A DNA stretch of 64,000 bases from Microbacterium sp. (GTDB lineage Bacteria; Actinomycetota; Actinomycetes; Actinomycetales; Microbacteriaceae): NCBI GenBank assembly GCA_019510305.1, contig JAEKKN010000039.1:1-64000 (forward strand), read 5' to 3'. The notes beneath the pieces were generated by a model, which was not told the DNA's origin, did not search any database, and worked only from the letters and a program-made list of their open reading frames with translations. The position numbers and the translations under genes are program-made. The first letter of the stretch is position 1. The number at the start of each line of letters is the position of its first letter. Shown here piece after piece: positions 61,004 through 64,000 of the stretch.

Positions 61004-61714
61004 TCACTTGGCGGAGTCGTCGCCCTCTGTGCCGGTCGTCGCCGCGCCGGCCTTGGCAAGGACGTCCTCGAGCTTGGTGATCTCCCCCGCGTTCAGGTCG
61101 AGACGTTTGCCGTTGACCTCGACGGTCGGAGTGCCCTTGATGTCGTGGCTCGTGGTCTGCGATGCGACGAAGTTCTTGTACGTGCCGTCCGCGATGCAGT
61201 CCGCCGCTGCGCCGGCGCCCGCCTGGTCGGCGAGCGAGGCGAGCTCGTCGTCGCTCAGGCCGACCGAGTTCTCCTCGGGCTGATTGGCGAAGAGCGAGTT
61301 GAAGAACGTCAGCGCAGCGTCCGGAGCTTCGGCGGCCACGCAGTACATCGCGCTCGCGGCACGGGTCGAGTACTTCGTGTTCTGCGAGTACCGATCGAGA
61401 ATCGAGACGGGGTGGATGTTCAACGTGATCGCGTCGTTCGCCGCGGCTGTCTGCAGCTGCTCGCCGTACTGCGTCTCGAAGGTGCCGCAGATCGGGCACA
61501 TGAAGTCGACGTAGGTGTCGACCTCGTCATCGCCGGTGCCGAATGTGATCGCACCCGTCTCCTGGTTCACGATCGCGCTCTGCGGTGCGGTGCCGGGGCC
61601 GGTCGCCAGCGAATTCGCCCACCACACGGCTGCTCCGATGGCGACCAGTACGACCACCACGGCCGTGGACACGCCGACGACGAACCAGTTCGTGCTCTTC
61701 TTGGCGACTGCCAT
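61004..61714 (-). CDS. Membrane-anchored DsbA-family thiol oxidoreductase
   Basis: Extracytoplasmic thioredoxin-fold protein of 236 residues. N-terminal signal anchor NWFVVGVSTAVVVVLVAIGA (residues 9-28). Thioredoxin active site DFMCPICGTFETQYG with Cys73 and Cys76 (CPIC). DsbA helical insertion follows (NSLFANQPEENSVGLSDDEL), and IKGTPTVEVNGKRLDL has the cis-Pro. It probably introduces or isomerises disulfides in exported proteins, such as the Cys-containing surface proteins in this window. Upstream of infA but with its own terminator. Confidence 0.9.
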   Translation of the reverse strand: MAVAKKSTNWFVVGVSTAVVVVLVAIGAAVWWANSLATGPGTAPQSAIVNQETGAITFGTGDDEVDTYVDFMCPICGTFETQYGEQLQTAAANDAITLNIHPVSILDRYSQNTKYSTRAASAMYCVAAEAPDAALTFFNSLFANQPEENSVGLSDDELASLADQAGAGAAADCIADGTYKNFVASQTTSHDIKGTPTVEVNGKRLDLNAGEITKLEDVLAKAGAATTGTEGDDSAK

Positions 61715-61835
61715 TGCTTTCCGATCTGTCGAGGCTCACGCGCGTGAGTCCGGCCTGAAGTCTTCGGGTGTATGCACACCCATGCAACCATTCTGCCTGG
61801 TCTTTCCTATGCAGTGGTTGTGTTCGTCTCGATTG

Positions 61836-61904
61836 CCGCGAGACATCATCTCGCGCGCGAGACACCTGCTGCGGCGTGGTGTTTCGCGCGCGGCTCGGTT
61901 TCTC
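61836..61904 (-). repeat. ~68-bp palindromic repeat, inverted copy (L)
   Basis: Read on the minus strand it begins GAGAAACCGAGCCGCGCGCG and contains ACACCACGCC and TGTCTCGCGCGCGAGATGAT. It aligns with copies A (62971) and B (63116), which are in the opposite orientation. Each copy is an imperfect hairpin. Confidence 0.7.
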
Positions 61905-62007
61905 ACTCTCTCTGCACCGGTGCCCGGAAAATCAGATCGTCCACGGATCGTGCGGATTCGGAGGGACGCCGGCTCGCCGACGAGCGGCAGACGGACAGGA
62001 TGCTGCC

Positions 62008-63048
62008 ATGCCTCTGCTGCTTTCCTCACGGGCGTCGACGTCGTCGCCGCTTCCGCTTCTCACGTCGTCCGAAGCGCGTCTACGCGGTGTGCGCCATCGC
62101 GGCTCCGACTGGCTCCGCGTGCGGACCGGGGTCTATGTCGATCGCTCGGCATACCAGAAGCTCAGCCCCTCAGAGCGTTACGCAGTGCGCGTGCACGCGT
62201 TCCTCCGGACTCACCCCGACGCGATCCTCTGTTTCGAGTCCGCAGGCGTCATCCACGGCCTGCCGACGTTCGGCGAGACCGAGCACATCCACGTGTACGA
62301 CCCCTCACGCGCCCGGTCCCGCCGCTTCAGCGACGTGTGCGTGCACACGAGTGAGGATTCGCGCCAGGTGGAGCGGGTCGACGGCACTCTCGTCACGTCA
62401 TTGCTCGACACGGTCGTCGACCTCGCCAGGGTGTTGCCGCCGGCGCGTGCCGTGGCTGTGGCGGACAGCGTCGTCTCGCCGGTTCAGGGAGGGACGCTTC
62501 AGCTCGATGAACTCCGCCTCCGCACGGGCGAGCAGGTGAATCGACGCGGACGCCGCCGTGCGTCGTGGACGTGGGACCACACCGTGCCGCTGTCGGAGTC
62601 GCCTGCCGAGAGCGTGAGCCGCCTGGTGATCGCGTGGAACGGGTTCGAGACGCCGGCCCTGCAGCAGGTGTTCCGCTACGAGGGGCATGAGGACCGGACG
62701 GACTTCTACTTCCCATCCTCCCGCGTCATCGGCGAGTGCGACGGCTGGCAGAAGTACGCGCTCGGCGAGCCCGAGAAGGCAGCGAAACTCCTCGCCGACG
62801 AGAAGCGGCGAGAAGACCAGCTGCGCCGGCATCGGCATCCGTTCGCCCGATGGGATCTGAGGGATGCCTGGAAGTCGGCGCCTGTGCGAGAAGCGCTGCT
62901 TGCCGCCGGCGCAGAGCTTGTGCGCCCGCCGGAGACCGGGATGCTGCGGACACTCGCAATCCGTTCCCGCGAGAAGCCATTTCGCGCCTTAGACACCACG
63001 CCCGGCGCAATGTCTCGCCGACGGAATGATGACTCACCGCCGAAGTGA
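62008..63048 (+). CDS. AbiEi-antitoxin-like/DUF559-like nuclease-fold protein (paralogue of 6638-7615)
   Basis: 346 residues. The N-terminal winged-helix-like part is SSEARLRGVRHRGSDWLRVR followed by TGVYVDRSAYQKLSP. FESAGVIHGLPTFGETEHIH is the AbiEi-like middle. The C-terminal restriction-endonuclease-like part is EDRTDFYFPSSRVIGECDGW then QKYALGE, and LLADEKRREDQLRRHRHPFA. It shares GE-x-DG-x-x-KY...EKRRED with the paralogue. The last 26 codons lie inside a ~68-bp palindromic repeat (REKPFRALDTTPGAMSRRRN), so its C-terminus was probably replaced by the repeat. No toxin partner adjacent. It stands between map and dsbA/infA. Confidence 0.75.
   Translation: MPLLLSSRASTSSPLPLLTSSEARLRGVRHRGSDWLRVRTGVYVDRSAYQKLSPSERYAVRVHAFLRTHPDAILCFESAGVIHGLPTFGETEHIHVYDPSRARSRRFSDVCVHTSEDSRQVERVDGTLVTSLLDTVVDLARVLPPARAVAVADSVVSPVQGGTLQLDELRLRTGEQVNRRGRRRASWTWDHTVPLSESPAESVSRLVIAWNGFETPALQQVFRYEGHEDRTDFYFPSSRVIGECDGWQKYALGEPEKAAKLLADEKRREDQLRRHRHPFARWDLRDAWKSAPVREALLAAGAELVRPPETGMLRTLAIRSREKPFRALDTTPGAMSRRRNDDSPPK
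62971..63038 (+). repeat. ~68-bp palindromic repeat, direct copy A
   Basis: Begins GAGAAGCCATTTCGCGCCTT and ends GATGACTCACC. It covers the 3' end of the 62008 gene. A similar short tail (GAAGTGATGTCTCACGCACG) follows at 63041-63060. Confidence 0.75.
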
Positions 63049-63115
63049 TGTCTCACGCACGACCGGGCATTCACACGCCCGGCCCGCCCGCCGGAGACTC
63101 CCCCCTCAGCCCGAC

Positions 63116-63183
63116 GAGAAACCATTTCGCGCACGAGACACCACGCCTGGCACGATGTCTCGCGCGCAGAGTGATTTCTCACC
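63116..63183 (+). repeat. ~68-bp palindromic repeat, direct copy B
   Basis: Begins GAGAAACCATTTCGCGCACG, contains GAGACACCACGCC and ATGTCTCGCGCGC, ends TGATTTCTCACC. Core inner stem GAGACA / TGTCTC and outer stem GAGAA / TTCTC. A partial further copy (ATACCACGCCTGGCGCGCAG) follows near 63206-63225. The interval 63049-63236 holds only these repeats. Confidence 0.75.
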
Positions 63184-63236
63184 AAAATGAGTCCTGCGGA
63201 AGGAATACCACGCCTGGCGCGCAGCCGCATGCGGCG

Positions 63237-64000
63237 CTAGGCGATGGGAGTGGGGACGACGCCGAAGGGTGCAAGGCCCGCGGCTCCGCCGTCCTCGGCA
63301 GTCAGCACCCAGATTCCATCGGCGTGCACCGCGACGCTGTGCTCCCAGTGCGAGCCGTCGGAGCCGTCGATGGTCGAGACGGTCCAGTCGTCGTCTTCGA
63401 CGAAGGTCTCCTCGCCGCCGGCGGTGACCATCGGCTCGATCGCGAGCGCCAGGCCCGGCTTGATCTCGGCGCCGGGGTCGGGCGTGCGGTAGTTGAAGAC
63501 GCTCGGCGCTTCGTGCATCTTGCGACCGATGCCGTGGCCCACGTACTCCCGAAGGATCCCGTAGGTGCGCCCCGAGACCTCCGAGACGCCCTGCGCCTCG
63601 ATGTACTCCTGGATCGCTGCGCCGAGATCGCCGATGTGCGAGGCGGACGCCATCGCGGCGATGCCCGCCCACATCGACCCCTCGGTAACGCGCGAGAGCT
63701 CCTGCCGCCGGGCGACCAGCCCGGCATCCGCCTCGCCGGGAACGACGAAGGTGCGGGCGCTGTCGCCGTTCCATCCCTGGAACTGCGCTCCCCCGTCGAC
63801 GGAGACGATGTCGCCGGCCTCGAGCACCCGGTCGCCCGGGATGCCGTGAACGACCTCTTCGTTCACCGAGACGCAGATCGTGTGGTGGTATCCGCGCACG
63901 AGCTGGAAGTTCGACTCGCCTCCGCGCTCCAGGATGACGCGGTTCGCCTCGGTGTCGAGCTCGAGAGTCGAGACTCCAGGCCGGATGAGCGGAGCCACGG
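63237..64000 (-). CDS. map: Methionine aminopeptidase, type I (5'-truncated by window edge)
   Basis: Co-translational N-terminal Met removal enzyme; about 254 C-terminal residues are present and the start lies beyond position 64000. Pita-bread motifs: VRGYHHTICVSVNEEVVHGI (substrate His), AGDIVSVDGGAQFQGWNGDS with the two metal Asp, REYVGHGIGRKMHEAPSVFN with metal His, LALAIEPMVTAGG with metal Glu and GSHWEHSVAVHADG with the last Glu. An in-frame GTG near 63998 is internal, not a start. In most actinobacteria map lies just upstream of infA; here dsbA and an AbiEi-like gene separate them. Confidence 0.95.
   Translation of the reverse strand, partial: VAPLIRPGVSTLELDTEANRVILERGGESNFQLVRGYHHTICVSVNEEVVHGIPGDRVLEAGDIVSVDGGAQFQGWNGDSARTFVVPGEADAGLVARRQELSRVTEGSMWAGIAAMASASHIGDLGAAIQEYIEAQGVSEVSGRTYGILREYVGHGIGRKMHEAPSVFNYRTPDPGAEIKPGLALAIEPMVTAGGEETFVEDDDWTVSTIDGSDGSHWEHSVAVHADGIWVLTAEDGGAAGLAPFGVVPTPIA

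Overview
The window looks like a chromosomal segment of a high-GC actinobacterium. Three things point to Micrococcales, most likely a Microbacterium-like member of Microbacteriaceae. First, coding frames are dominated by G/C-ending codons, with very frequent GCGGATGCC/GGCATCCG words. Second, the ribosomal proteins and NusG have actinobacterial features (long acidic NusG N-terminus, Ala/Glu-rich L17 tail). Third, the gene content fits: RamB-aceB-aceA, LysG-LysE, PucR-GabT and GTG starts. The taxon is inferred from style and gene content; no search was run.

Layout. 1-420: 3'-truncated trans-sulfuration enzyme. 475-5260: CUT1 sugar ABC operon with a divergent LacI regulator and palindromic operators. 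5324-6450: rplL, rplJ and their leader. 6638-16691: accessory block between rplJL and rplKA. It holds an AbiEi/DUF559-like gene, a YqaJ-like nuclease, a SipW/TasA-like secreted fibre-type operon, LysG/LysE, a TetR/DUF1772 pair and a cystine-type ABC operon. 16692-19805: rplA, rplK, nusG, secE and tRNA-Trp. 20001-24621: an HSP90-family ATPase with a 931-residue TPR protein. 24793-34530: a polyamine/GABA catabolic operon with a divergent PucR regulator. 34558-35878: MBL hydrolase and TetR sharing a double operator. 35972-40849: glyoxylate shunt with RamB. 40987-44477: small membrane and regulatory proteins of unknown role. 44479-46190: Lrp and alanine dehydrogenase. 46399-51429: nitrate uptake and assimilatory nitrate reduction. 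51440-57697: aminotransferase, VOC protein, MurB, MaoC pair, TauE transporter, acyl-CoA ligase. 57779-60840: rplQ, rpoA, rpsK, rpsM, rpmJ, infA. 61004-64000: DsbA-like protein, a second AbiEi/DUF559-like gene bracketed by palindromic repeats, and the start-truncated map gene.

How the genes work together. The 24.8-33 kb operon encodes a complete predicted route from putrescine through aminobutyraldehyde, GABA and succinate semialdehyde to succinate. The neighbouring RamB/AceB/AceA block provides C2 assimilation by the glyoxylate shunt. The 8.6-11.5 kb operon combines an ER-type signal peptidase with three secreted substrates and one LATTG-anchored protein, a plausible surface-fibre system.

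The strongest anomaly is rplA. It has an exact 21-bp tandem duplication and no stop codon, so its frame runs straight into the downstream lipoprotein gene. Other notable items are the HSP90-TPR pair, palindromic repeats that bracket and enter an AbiEi/DUF559-like gene, and a 25-bp repeat decoded in the same frame inside two unrelated genes.
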